From an uncultured bacterium (GTDB taxonomy: Bacteria; Actinomycetota; Coriobacteriia; Coriobacteriales; Coriobacteriaceae), in NCBI GenBank assembly GCA_905215385.1, contig CAJMPY010000004.1, forward strand, positions 1-64,000: 64,000 bases of DNA, given 5' to 3'. The notes below the pieces were generated by a model, which saw only the letters and a program-made list of their open reading frames with translations, had not been told where the DNA came from and ran no database searches. The translations under genes and the position numbers were made by a program. Position 1 is the stretch's first letter. Each line of letters begins with the position of its first letter. This document shows positions 35,727 through 43,478 of this stretch, piece by piece.

Positions 35727-36464
35727 CTAGGCAAGCGGATTCTTCTTTGCCATGCCATTTGCACGAGGCAATGAAACAGATGCTGGATGACTCTTCTTAA
35801 GAACAATGAACTCCCTGTGGCCCAAGCCCTCAGGCAAATCGATTGCGTCATTCAGAAGCAAAGTGAAGCCACAAATCTTAGCTGCTGACATGCCAGAAGC
35901 AAGCTCCTCATCCGAAGGATTGCCCTTGGTGATAACAAATAGCCCTCTATCCTTGAGGAACGGAGCTGCATACTCAACAAGAATCGGTAGAGGAGCCAGT
36001 GCGCGGGCAGTTACGACAGAGAACTGCTTCTTATGGCTTCGAGCATATTCTTCAAGACGATCATGGACCGCATGAGCATGTTTCAACCCAAGAGCATGAA
36101 CAAAAGAATTGACGGCATCAACCTTCTTACCAACAGAGTCAATATAAGTAGCTTTACGATGCGTGGTTATGGTTAACGGAATACCAGGGAAGCCCGCACC
36201 TGTTCCCATATCGAGCAAAGCTCCCTCAGGAGCCTTATTGATATAGGGGAGCAACACAAGAGAGTCGAGGATATGAAGTACCGCAGCATCTTCTACATTA
36301 AGAATGCGGGTAAGATTGGTTGTCTTATTTGATTCCAGAACCAAATCCAAATGCTGAATACATTTCCTCAGCTCAACATCAGTTACGCTCAAGGAATACT
36401 CTTTGCAATAAGAAGTTAGACGACTCAACATCTTGTCAGCCTGCTGATCAGTAAGTACTAACAA
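35727..36464 (-). CDS. rsmG: 16S rRNA (guanine-527-N7)-methyltransferase
   Basis: SAM-dependent methylase (GidB) of about 245 residues that modifies G527 in the 530 loop; loss gives low-level streptomycin resistance in other bacteria. It shows TNLTRI, the SAM site LLDMGTGAGFPGIPL, DSVGKKVDAVNSF and TARALAPLPILVEY. A longer frame starts at 36512 inside the upstream terminator. AAAGGAG six bases before a TTG at 36464 is the more likely start. The neighbours parA and jag give the order common beside bacterial origins. Confidence 0.95.
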   Translation of the reverse strand: MLVLTDQQADKMLSRLTSYCKEYSLSVTDVELRKCIQHLDLVLESNKTTNLTRILNVEDAAVLHILDSLVLLPYINKAPEGALLDMGTGAGFPGIPLTITTHRKATYIDSVGKKVDAVNSFVHALGLKHAHAVHDRLEEYARSHKKQFSVVTARALAPLPILVEYAAPFLKDRGLFVITKGNPSDEELASGMSAAKICGFTLLLNDAIDLPEGLGHREFIVLKKSHPASVSLPRANGMAKKNPLA

Positions 36465-36510
36465 CGAAAGCTCCTTTCTGACAAAAATCAGTGTATCGAG
36501 AACTTTTGAC

Positions 36511-36540
36511 AAAAAAAGGGGACGTGGAAACCACGTCCCC
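36511..36540 (-). terminator. terminator after jag
   Basis: A perfect 10-bp stem GGGGACGTGG (36518-36527) / CCACGTCCCC (36531-36540) with a three-base loop is followed on the minus strand by seven T. It lies 21 bp past the jag stop codon and separates that operon from rsmG. Confidence 0.92.
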
Positions 36541-36560
36541 TTAGCATAAGCTCGAGCAGA

Positions 36561-37130
36561 TTATCGAGCAACAATCACCACATGGCGATCAGGGTCAGAA
36601 CCCTCAGAATGAGTATCGACGGCATCATTGCCACGAAGTGCAATGTGAACCAGTCGACGCTCATAGGCATTCATGGGCGGAAGCGAAACACTCTTATGAG
36701 TGCGGATGGCACGCTCGGCTGCAGACTGAGCCATGGAGGCAACCTTGTCCTGACGGCGGCTCTTGTATCCCTCGACGTCCACTACAACCGGATACCTAAA
36801 GCCAAGCTTGCGGCTCACTAGCAAAGAGAACATAACCTGAAGGGCATCAAGGGTGCGACCATGACGGCCAATGAGAACAGCAAGGTCGGGAGCCGTTACA
36901 TCCAGAATCAGCTCACCCTCGTCGCCCTCATACTCATCGATAGGAGAGTTGGCGGCATCGAAGTGCGAAAGGATGGAACGCAGGATGGAAATCGCGACAT
37001 CGGCAATGGTGTCGAGCTCCTCGTCGGTCAGCTCTTCACCGGCTTTGTAGCGCTGTGCAATCTCGGGATAATCGCCCGCGACCTGCGGGGCAACCTCCTC
37101 AAGCATATCCTCGATGATCTCTTCAGACAT
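36561..37130 (-). CDS. jag: RNA-binding protein Jag/KhpB (KH-R3H)
   Basis: A 189-residue RNA-binding protein. An acidic N-terminus (EEIIEDMLEEVAPQ) leads to a KH domain with the loop LIGRHGRTLDALQ, and a C-terminal R3H domain with MNAYERRLVHIAL. In streptococci its homologue pairs with KhpA and affects cell elongation. TTGGAG six bases before the ATG at 37130 sets the start, four codons inside the longest frame. It lies directly after yidC, the usual place for this gene. Confidence 0.93.
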   Translation of the reverse strand: MSEEIIEDMLEEVAPQVAGDYPEIAQRYKAGEELTDEELDTIADVAISILRSILSHFDAANSPIDEYEGDEGELILDVTAPDLAVLIGRHGRTLDALQVMFSLLVSRKLGFRYPVVVDVEGYKSRRQDKVASMAQSAAERAIRTHKSVSLPPMNAYERRLVHIALRGNDAVDTHSEGSDPDRHVVIVAR

Positions 37131-37145
37131 AACGTACTCCAAAAG

Positions 37146-37157
37146 TTAGGTACCTAA
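37146..37157. repeat. 12-bp palindrome, copy 2
   Basis: TTAGGTACCTAA, identical to 33642-33653, between jag and yidC. Confidence 0.5.
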
Positions 37158-37174
37158 ATAAGATTGATATCCCG

Positions 37175-37945
37175 CTACTTCTTCTTGTGCGGGCGCGGCT
37201 TCTTTTCGCGACGAGTGACCTCAACCTGCAGCGGCGCGTTCTTAAGGCGCTCCTCCTCATCGGCCTTCGCCTTGTCGATGACCTTCTGCGTCACAAAAAT
37301 CTGCTGGATAACCTGCCAAGCAGACGAGACGTCGTAGTACAGCAGAACACCAACGGGAAGGCTCCAGCCCATCCAAAGCATCATGACCGTCATGACAACG
37401 GCCATCATACGCATGCTCTGAGCCTGCTGGCCGGTCTGGTTGCGCGACATATAGAGCTGCGGAATCAGGGTCAGGACAGCGAACAGGATCAGGCAGACCA
37501 GCGCAGGCAGCGCGACCATAAAGCCATCGGCAAAGGAGGCACTCGGCGTGGTGGTCAGGTCGGGCAGAATATTAAAGAACGAGAACGTGCCGTCGTTAAA
37601 GTAGTCCGGCAGGTTACGCAGCAGCGTAAATAGGGCGAACAGGACAGGCATCTGAATCAACAGCGGCAGACAACCAGCCATCGGGTTGAATTTGTTCTCG
37701 CTGTAGAACTTCTGCATTTCCTCGGCCTGACGCTGGGGATCGTCGGCATAGCGCTCCTGGATCTCGAGCATCTTGGGCTGCAGCACCTGCATGCGTGCCG
37801 TCGACTTAGTCGACTTGAGCATAAGCGGCGTCAGTAGCAGACGGATGATGACCACCAGGATGATGATGGACAGGCCCCAGTCGACCGCAAAGGTCTGGAT
37901 GAGCTTGAGCAGCTCGAAAAGGATGTTAACGATCCAATCCCACAT
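37175..37945 (-). CDS. yidC: membrane protein insertase YidC/Oxa1
   Basis: A 256-residue insertase of the short gram-positive type, without the large periplasmic domain of enterobacterial YidC. TM segments lie at about 20-40, 95-110, 145-165 and 185-215. The segment VDWGLSIIILVVIIRLLLTP carries the conserved Arg of the hydrophilic groove, and FNPMAGCLPLLIQMPVLFAL follows. The C-terminal tail is strongly basic (RREKKPRPHKKK), typical for ribosome contact. No lipobox Cys is obvious. It is third in the operon rpmH-rnpA-yidD-yidC-jag. Confidence 0.96.
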   Translation of the reverse strand: MWDWIVNILFELLKLIQTFAVDWGLSIIILVVIIRLLLTPLMLKSTKSTARMQVLQPKMLEIQERYADDPQRQAEEMQKFYSENKFNPMAGCLPLLIQMPVLFALFTLLRNLPDYFNDGTFSFFNILPDLTTTPSASFADGFMVALPALVCLILFAVLTLIPQLYMSRNQTGQQAQSMRMMAVVMTVMMLWMGWSLPVGVLLYYDVSSAWQVIQQIFVTQKVIDKAKADEEERLKNAPLQVEVTRREKKPRPHKKK

Positions 37946-37974
37946 GTAAGTTTTCCTCCGATAGCGAGTGCCCG

Positions 37975-38199
37975 CTAGGGCACAGGGTCATAACCGCCGA
38001 CGTGCAGGGGATTGCAGCGAGCGATGCGCCTCACGGCAAGCCAGCAGCCTCTCAAAACACCGTACTTCTCAATCGCCTGGACGGCGTATTGCGAGCACGT
38101 TGGGTAATAAATGCAGGCGTCAGGCAATAAGGGCGAAATAACCTGTTGATATATGCGAATAGGAGCGATGGCAACACGTCGCAAAACGTGATTGCTCAT
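37975..38199 (-). CDS. yidD: membrane protein insertion efficiency factor YidD
   Basis: A 74-residue protein that aids insertion of YidC clients. It has the family motif IRIYQQVISPLLPDACIYYP then TCSQYAVQAIEKYG and a C-terminal RCNPLHVGGYDPVP. The start overlaps the rnpA stop by four bases (ATGA), so the two are translationally coupled. Confidence 0.96.
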   Translation of the reverse strand: MSNHVLRRVAIAPIRIYQQVISPLLPDACIYYPTCSQYAVQAIEKYGVLRGCWLAVRRIARCNPLHVGGYDPVP

Positions 38200-38534
38200 C
38201 GCTCCTCCCCGGCAACGCCGGCGCGTTTCATAAGCGAACGCAATGCATTGTCCATCTCCTGAGGCGAAGAAACCCTCGTCTTGGGAGTTGCGAACAAGAT
38301 GATGTCATAACCCGCAACGGGAAATCCACAGCTGCGGGCGGCCTCGCGCATCACACGCTTAGAACGGTTGCGCACGACAGCACAACCGAGCCGTTTAGCA
38401 CCAACGAAGGCGACCCTTCCGGAGTCGCCTTCGCCAACCGATTCACATATGGTCATTCGAATCAGAGGGTGATTGAAACGACGCCCCTGACTGAACACAT
38501 GCTCGAAATCTTGCCGAGACTTAATAGTCTTCAT
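38196..38534 (-). CDS. rnpA: ribonuclease P protein component
   Basis: A 112-residue protein cofactor of RNase P, which matures tRNA 5' ends. The core motif is present as VRNRSKRVMREAARS, with an N-terminal KSRQDFEHVFSQGRRF and FVGAKRLGCAV. It lies 20 bp after rpmH. Confidence 0.97.
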   Translation of the reverse strand: MKTIKSRQDFEHVFSQGRRFNHPLIRMTICESVGEGDSGRVAFVGAKRLGCAVVRNRSKRVMREAARSCGFPVAGYDIILFATPKTRVSSPQEMDNALRSLMKRAGVAGEER

Positions 38535-38554
38535 GCGAGATGTGTGTATCGCTG

Positions 38555-38689
38555 CTAGACAGTGAGACGCTTGCGGCCCTTGGCGCGACGACGGGCGAGC
38601 ACGGCACGACCACCCTTAGTGGCCATACGGGCACGGAAGCCATGGGTCTTGGCACGCTTACGCTTATTAGGCTGATACGTACGCTTCAT
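38555..38689 (-). CDS. rpmH: 50S ribosomal protein L34
   Basis: A 44-residue very basic ribosomal protein: MKRTYQPNKRKRAKTHGF at the start and GRKRLTV near the end are diagnostic. The frame extends 20 codons upstream, but the conserved start and an AGGAGGAA ribosome site before 38689 define the gene. It is the first gene of the minus-strand operon diverging from the origin. Confidence 0.97.
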   Translation of the reverse strand: MKRTYQPNKRKRAKTHGFRARMATKGGRAVLARRRAKGRKRLTV

Positions 38690-39034
38690 CTTAAGTTCCT
38701 CCTGCTGCATTTCGAGTGTCCGCGGGGGCGCGGACGCAGATATAGACACGTGAGCTTGAAGATTGTAGGGAAATCAATGTTCAAATGTCAAGAAATCAAA
38801 GGTAAAAGGTTGCGCAGTTCACACGGTTCCCCCATAAGCCGAGCTCGATTTAGCGGTGCATGGCAACTTTTCACGATATTTCATCGAGTTTTCAACAGGT
38901 CATGTTGGCAATGTTGAGAACTTTTCGTCCGTTTTCCAAAGTTTTCAACAGGTTTTGAAAAGTTGTCGAAAGATGAGAAACATTGCACGGTGAGCTACTA
39001 TTTGTTCGAAACCTTTTGAAAGATTGCGAGCGGC
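38690..39034. other. oriC: putative origin, left part (DnaA-box-like cluster)
   Basis: This divergent intergenic region contains TTTTCAACA at 38889-38897 and 38942-38950, and TGTTGAGAA at 38912-38920, all close to reverse or forward forms of one nonamer. The same nonamer (as TGTTGAAAA) occurs after dnaA at 42143-42151. It differs from the E. coli box TTATCCACA at two positions. I interpret these as DnaA boxes of this lineage. Promoters for rpmH and for the plus-strand gene must also lie here. Confidence 0.6.
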
Positions 39035-40387
39035 ATGTCTGACGACTTTTACACCATGGTCGATTCCGGAGACCCGGCACCCGACAACGAGCACATCACC
39101 GGCGTGCGCGAAGAGCGTGAGGAAGGCGAGCAGACGACCACGCAGGCGCCAAAAGCCATGTACGCCGCGCGCATCGCCGTCTATGACGACATGCTGTCGA
39201 CACCGCGTGTGATCGTCATTGATCCGCAAGATGTCCGCACGTATTTGGAAGAGACGACCAACACCGTCTACCAGTGCATGAAAGAACAAGGTGGCCATAT
39301 CTCGCTCATGGTCATCCGCGAGATTGTCGAAAACTTTATCCACGCGCACTTTGCCGAGCCCATCATCTCGATTCTGGACGGCGGAGACACCATCCGCTTT
39401 GCTGATCAAGGACCCGGCATCGACGACAAGGAGCGCGCTTTCGACTTTGGCGTTACCAGCGCAAACAGCAAGATGAAGCGCTATATCCGTGGAACCGGAG
39501 CAGGGTTTCCCATGGTGCAGGAGTATTTGGAAAACGCCGGCGGGGCCGTGTCCATCGAGGACAACATGGGCAACGGCACCGTGGTTACGGTAAGCCTGGA
39601 TCCTAAACGCGTGCAGGAAATCGAACGCGCCGGCGGGCGCGGTGCTGCCGTGCGGCCCGAGACGGAGCAGTCCGCATATCCCCTGCCGGGAGCTTTTGCG
39701 CAGCAGCCCATGGCAACGCAACAGATGCAGCCCCGCGTGGGACAGATGCAGCAGCCCGGAATGCTTCCTACACAAGAGTCCCAGGCGACGTCGATGTCGA
39801 TGCCGCCAAACGCGCCAGAGGCCATGCCGCTGGCGGATCAGGATGCAGCAGCAATGCAGCAGGCGACGGGGGCACCGGGTGGCCAGCAAATGGGATATCA
39901 GCCGTACCAACAGGGATATCCATATCAGCAGATGCCGCCACTGGGGTATGGCCAGCAGTTCCCACAGCAGTACCAGCAGGGATATCAGCAGCCGTACCAG
40001 CAGATGCCGCAGCAGCAGTACAACCCCTGGGCCCAGCAGATGACTCCGCAGCCTTACCAACAGTGGCCTCAAAGTTTTCAACAGCAAATGCCGCCGATGC
40101 AGAGTTCTCAACAATCAGCAGCTCAAATGATGTATCCTAATGCAGCAAATCAGTATGCGCAGCCACAGCCGGACGTGTTCGTAAGCGATCGCGGCAACGC
40201 CGCGCTGGGCTATCTGGCGCAAAATCAAGCGTGCGGTGCAACCGATCTGGCGAGGGCGTTTGGAAACTCGGCCCCCACTTGGTCACGCACGCTCAATGAC
40301 TTGGCGCAGGCCGGCTTGGTCATCAAGCATGGCCAGAAATACCATCTGACCGAACTCGGCGCCGCTCGCGTGCGAGCTCAGAGCTAA
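39035..40387 (+). CDS. GHKL ATPase / Gln-Pro-Tyr-rich / winged-helix protein of unknown function
   Basis: A 450-residue protein in an unusual place between rpmH and dnaA. Residues 50-190 resemble a histidine-kinase-type ATPase: N-box Glu96 and Asn100 (REIVENFIHAHF), G1 DQGPGID (124-130) and G2 GTGAGF (153-158). No HisKA domain or membrane segment precedes it. Residues 220-380 are a low-complexity Gln/Pro/Tyr/Met-rich tract. Residues 386-447 look like a winged helix (GATDLARAFG, WSRTLNDLAQAGLVIKHGQKY). ATP-dependent DNA binding or phase-separating behaviour is an inference. It ends 15 bp before dnaA, so it may be co-transcribed with it. The start has only a weak ribosome site. Confidence 0.75.
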   Translation: MSDDFYTMVDSGDPAPDNEHITGVREEREEGEQTTTQAPKAMYAARIAVYDDMLSTPRVIVIDPQDVRTYLEETTNTVYQCMKEQGGHISLMVIREIVENFIHAHFAEPIISILDGGDTIRFADQGPGIDDKERAFDFGVTSANSKMKRYIRGTGAGFPMVQEYLENAGGAVSIEDNMGNGTVVTVSLDPKRVQEIERAGGRGAAVRPETEQSAYPLPGAFAQQPMATQQMQPRVGQMQQPGMLPTQESQATSMSMPPNAPEAMPLADQDAAAMQQATGAPGGQQMGYQPYQQGYPYQQMPPLGYGQQFPQQYQQGYQQPYQQMPQQQYNPWAQQMTPQPYQQWPQSFQQQMPPMQSSQQSAAQMMYPNAANQYAQPQPDVFVSDRGNAALGYLAQNQACGATDLARAFGNSAPTWSRTLNDLAQAGLVIKHGQKYHLTELGAARVRAQS

Positions 40388-40402
40388 AGAACGGGAGAGA
40401 CA

Positions 40403-42127
40403 GTGGACGAGGAAGCAAGCATCATCCTGGGGGATGCCATCGCCTTTTGCCAGCGCGACGGCCAAGATGCACGCCTCATCAACATGCTGGGGCAATCGCG
40501 CGCCATAAGCCTGACCGAAGATACGCTCACGATCGAGGCCCCCTCGCGCTTTGCCATCGCGCAGCTCAAAAAGCATCAGCCGACCATTGAGGCCTATCTG
40601 GAAGAAATCGCCTTTGCACCGATCGCGCTCGACATCGTGGCACCGCAAGGCGCAACGGCCGAATCTGCTGCCGCGACGGCGCCCGCCACGGCTCCCGCTG
40701 CTTCCCCGGCGGTGCCGGCCTCCGCAGGCGACGTGCCGACAATCGAGCACCAGCACGGCGATGTTTCCCGTGAAACCATGGCACCGTTGCCGACCGCGGC
40801 GGCGACGTCAACGAACGCACCCGTCACGCACATGCCTATCGCTCACGACGCAGCGGCGGGCGCGGATTCGGGCATTGCAATCAAGAACACGCTCTCGGCC
40901 GATGATTTTCGTCGCATGATGAACCAGATGAAGGGCGGAGCGCCGACTAAGTCCACGCAAGCCGCGACCCCCGCTTCACCCATGCCAGCACCGACCGTGC
41001 CGGCCGAGCAGAATACGGATGGAGCCCCACTCGTCGCGAACTCAAAATTTACCTTTGAGAACTTTGTCTACGGCCCCGAGAACAGCCATGCCTATCGCTC
41101 GGCACTCAAGTTTGCCGCCCTCGCGGACGAGCGCGGCACGTGCACATCACTGTTCATCTACGGCAAATCGGGCCTGGGCAAGACGCACCTGCTGCTTGCC
41201 ATCAAAAACGAGCTCGCCGAGAAGTCGCCCGAGATCAAGGTCAAGTATGCCAACTCCCAGGCATATCTGGACGACCTGATGACCGAGTTCGACCGCCAAA
41301 AGAAGAGCAACGCCCCTATCATGCAGGCATACCACGGCGTGGACGTGCTCATCATCGATGACATCCAAAACATCATCGGCAAGCGCGCGAGCGTGGACTA
41401 CTTTTTCCAGCTCATGGACGAGTTCATCCGCAACAACAAGAAGGTCGTCATCGCGGCAGACCGCGCCCCCAAGGACCTGAGCATGGACGAGCGTCTGACC
41501 AGCCGCTTCAACGCCGGCATGCTCTGCCTGGTCGCAGAGCCCAGCTACGAGATGAAATACAAGATCTTGCAGCGCTATTACGAGAACACCATCGTCGCCG
41601 CTCCCGAGGCAGGCGACGACTCGCTGCTGGCGGCCTATGGGGGCGACAGCGGGCACCTGACCGACGACCACTTTAAACACATGGCCGAGGTCTCGGGCAC
41701 CAACATCCGCGAACTCGAGAGCTTTTGCGAGCGCTGCGCCGGCGAGGCGGGCGACCGCGAGCGCGAGGGCGGGGAGCTCACCTTTGACGATATCGACGCC
41801 ATCGCCAGCCAGTACTTCGACACATCGGCCAAAAAGATCAACGTCCAGACGGTTCAGTCCGTCATCGAAGAGCAGTACGGCGTGACGCACGAGGAGCTCA
41901 TCGGCCCGCGTCGCAACGCCAATATCGCCAAAGCACGCCATATTGCCATCTATCTGGCCATCGAGATGTGCGAGATGACGACCACGGCGGTGGGCGCCGA
42001 ATTTGGCAACCGCAACCACTCGACCGTCAGCACGAGCTACAAAAAGGTCCAGAAGATGATCCAGGAAGACCGCACCGTCACCGAAGACCTCAAGTCGCTG
42101 CGCGATAAAATTACACTGCGCTCGTAG
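40403..42127 (+). CDS. dnaA: chromosomal replication initiator DnaA
   Basis: A 574-residue initiator, longer than the usual 450-500 because of an extended linker. Domain I is at about 1-85, and a disordered Ala/Pro/Thr-rich domain II spans about 85-205. The AAA+ domain III follows, with Walker A GKSGLGKTH (about 254) and Walker B VLIIDDIQNI (about 315). The DNA-binding domain IV carries the signature FGNRNHSTVSTSYKKV. The GTG start has GGGAG eight bases upstream. Box-like sites flank the gene on both sides. Confidence 0.97.
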   Translation: MDEEASIILGDAIAFCQRDGQDARLINMLGQSRAISLTEDTLTIEAPSRFAIAQLKKHQPTIEAYLEEIAFAPIALDIVAPQGATAESAAATAPATAPAASPAVPASAGDVPTIEHQHGDVSRETMAPLPTAAATSTNAPVTHMPIAHDAAAGADSGIAIKNTLSADDFRRMMNQMKGGAPTKSTQAATPASPMPAPTVPAEQNTDGAPLVANSKFTFENFVYGPENSHAYRSALKFAALADERGTCTSLFIYGKSGLGKTHLLLAIKNELAEKSPEIKVKYANSQAYLDDLMTEFDRQKKSNAPIMQAYHGVDVLIIDDIQNIIGKRASVDYFFQLMDEFIRNNKKVVIAADRAPKDLSMDERLTSRFNAGMLCLVAEPSYEMKYKILQRYYENTIVAAPEAGDDSLLAAYGGDSGHLTDDHFKHMAEVSGTNIRELESFCERCAGEAGDREREGGELTFDDIDAIASQYFDTSAKKINVQTVQSVIEEQYGVTHEELIGPRRNANIAKARHIAIYLAIEMCEMTTTAVGAEFGNRNHSTVSTSYKKVQKMIQEDRTVTEDLKSLRDKITLRS

Positions 42128-42365
42128 GGAAATAGAGACACCTGTTGAAAACTTGTCGAAACCACGGGCATAAGGTGTCTAAAACCCAACCCGCGGTGAT
42201 GAAAAGTTTTGCGCAGGTTTTGAACGTGGAAAACCACCCCTGTTGCACACAGGTTGCTGTCGATTCTCTTTCTGGGTCTGACCTGCGTCTTTGGGAGTAA
42301 TCAACAGTTTCGTCAGTGCTATTACTATTATTAAGATATTTATATCTATAGAAAGGTATTAAAAG
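42128..42365. other. oriC: putative origin, right part with unwinding element
   Basis: Between dnaA and dnaN lie TGTTGAAAA (42143-42151), the weaker box-like CGTGGAAAA (42226-42234) and TGTTGCACA (42241-42249), and TAATCAACA (42298-42306). Twelve bases after the last of these begins CTA TTA CTA TTA TTA (42319-42333), five consecutive DnaA-trios, followed by AT-rich DNA up to dnaN. Box, short spacer, trios, AT-rich DNA is the layout of the Bacillus subtilis unwinding site. Confidence 0.7.
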
Positions 42366-43469
42366 ATGAAGTTCACCGTCAGCCAGAGCTCGCTTACACA
42401 AGCCATCGGCGTCGTTATGAAGGGTGTCGCTTCGGCATCCACCCTCCCCATCCTGTCGGGCGTGCTCGTTAAGGCCCAAGACGGCATCTTGGAATTCCAG
42501 ACCTCTAACTACACCATCTCGATCCGTCATCGCATCGCGGCGCATGTCGAAGAAGAGGGCGAGATGGTTATTCCCTGTAAGATGCTCTCCAATATCACCA
42601 AGACCCTCCCCGATGCCCCGGTCACCTTTGAGCTGTCCGAGCGCCAGGTGCTGATTGGTTGCGAGAAGAGCTCTTTTAGGCTGAACACGCTCGATGCCAA
42701 TGACTTCCCCGAGTTTCCGGCCTATGCCATCGAGAGTGCCGTGGAGCTGCCGACCGATGTCTTGTCCGAAATGGTCGGCCGCGTGTGGCGCGTCACCTCG
42801 ACCGACAAGGCTCGCCCCATCCTGGGCGGCGTGCACATGAAGGTCGAGAACAACACCGTACGCCTGGTGGCGACCGATTCCTTCCGCTTGGCCGTGTGCG
42901 ATACGCAGGTCGAGACCTCGACCCTCGAGGGCTCCTTTGAGCTCAACGTTCCGGCTGACGCCTTTAACGACGCGCTGAGCATCATGGCCAGCCAAGCGAC
43001 CATCATGATCGGGGCTACCGACACCCAGGTCGTCTTCGAGGCCGGCAACACCACCTACGTGTCGCGTCGCATCGAGGGCGTGTACCCCAACTACAAGCAG
43101 CTCATCCCCGATTCGTGCGTGACGAGCGTCAAGATCGATGTCGCCGCCTTTAACGCCGCCCTCAAGCGCGTAGCCGTTATCGCGAGCGCCAACCCCGCCG
43201 TCAAGTTCGAGATCGATGTCGAGAACGGGCAGATGGGCCTGTCCTCCATTTCCAATGACCAAGACCTTGCGCAGGAGACGATCGATGTCGAGGCCGAGGG
43301 CGAGTCGGGTACCATCGCCTTCAACTACCACTACATCTTCGGCTGCCTCAATGCCCTGTCCAAGGAGAAGGAGATCACGCTGGAGCTCAAGAGCTACTCG
43401 CAGGCGGGCATCTTTAAGTCCTACGACAAGATCAACTACCTGTACCTGGTCATGCCGGTCCGCATCTAG
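42366..43469 (+). CDS. dnaN: DNA polymerase III beta subunit (sliding clamp)
   Basis: A 367-residue ring-forming clamp with three similar domains. It starts MKFTVSQSSLTQAIGVVMKG and shows LPILSGVLVKA, RPILGGVHMKV, ATDSFRLAVC and YLVMPVRI at the C-terminus, all typical of beta clamps. It binds polymerase and repair partners. AAAGG is visible ahead of the start. It follows the putative unwinding region. Confidence 0.97.
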   Translation: MKFTVSQSSLTQAIGVVMKGVASASTLPILSGVLVKAQDGILEFQTSNYTISIRHRIAAHVEEEGEMVIPCKMLSNITKTLPDAPVTFELSERQVLIGCEKSSFRLNTLDANDFPEFPAYAIESAVELPTDVLSEMVGRVWRVTSTDKARPILGGVHMKVENNTVRLVATDSFRLAVCDTQVETSTLEGSFELNVPADAFNDALSIMASQATIMIGATDTQVVFEAGNTTYVSRRIEGVYPNYKQLIPDSCVTSVKIDVAAFNAALKRVAVIASANPAVKFEIDVENGQMGLSSISNDQDLAQETIDVEAEGESGTIAFNYHYIFGCLNALSKEKEITLELKSYSQAGIFKSYDKINYLYLVMPVRI

Positions 43470-43478
43470 CGCTGCGCC

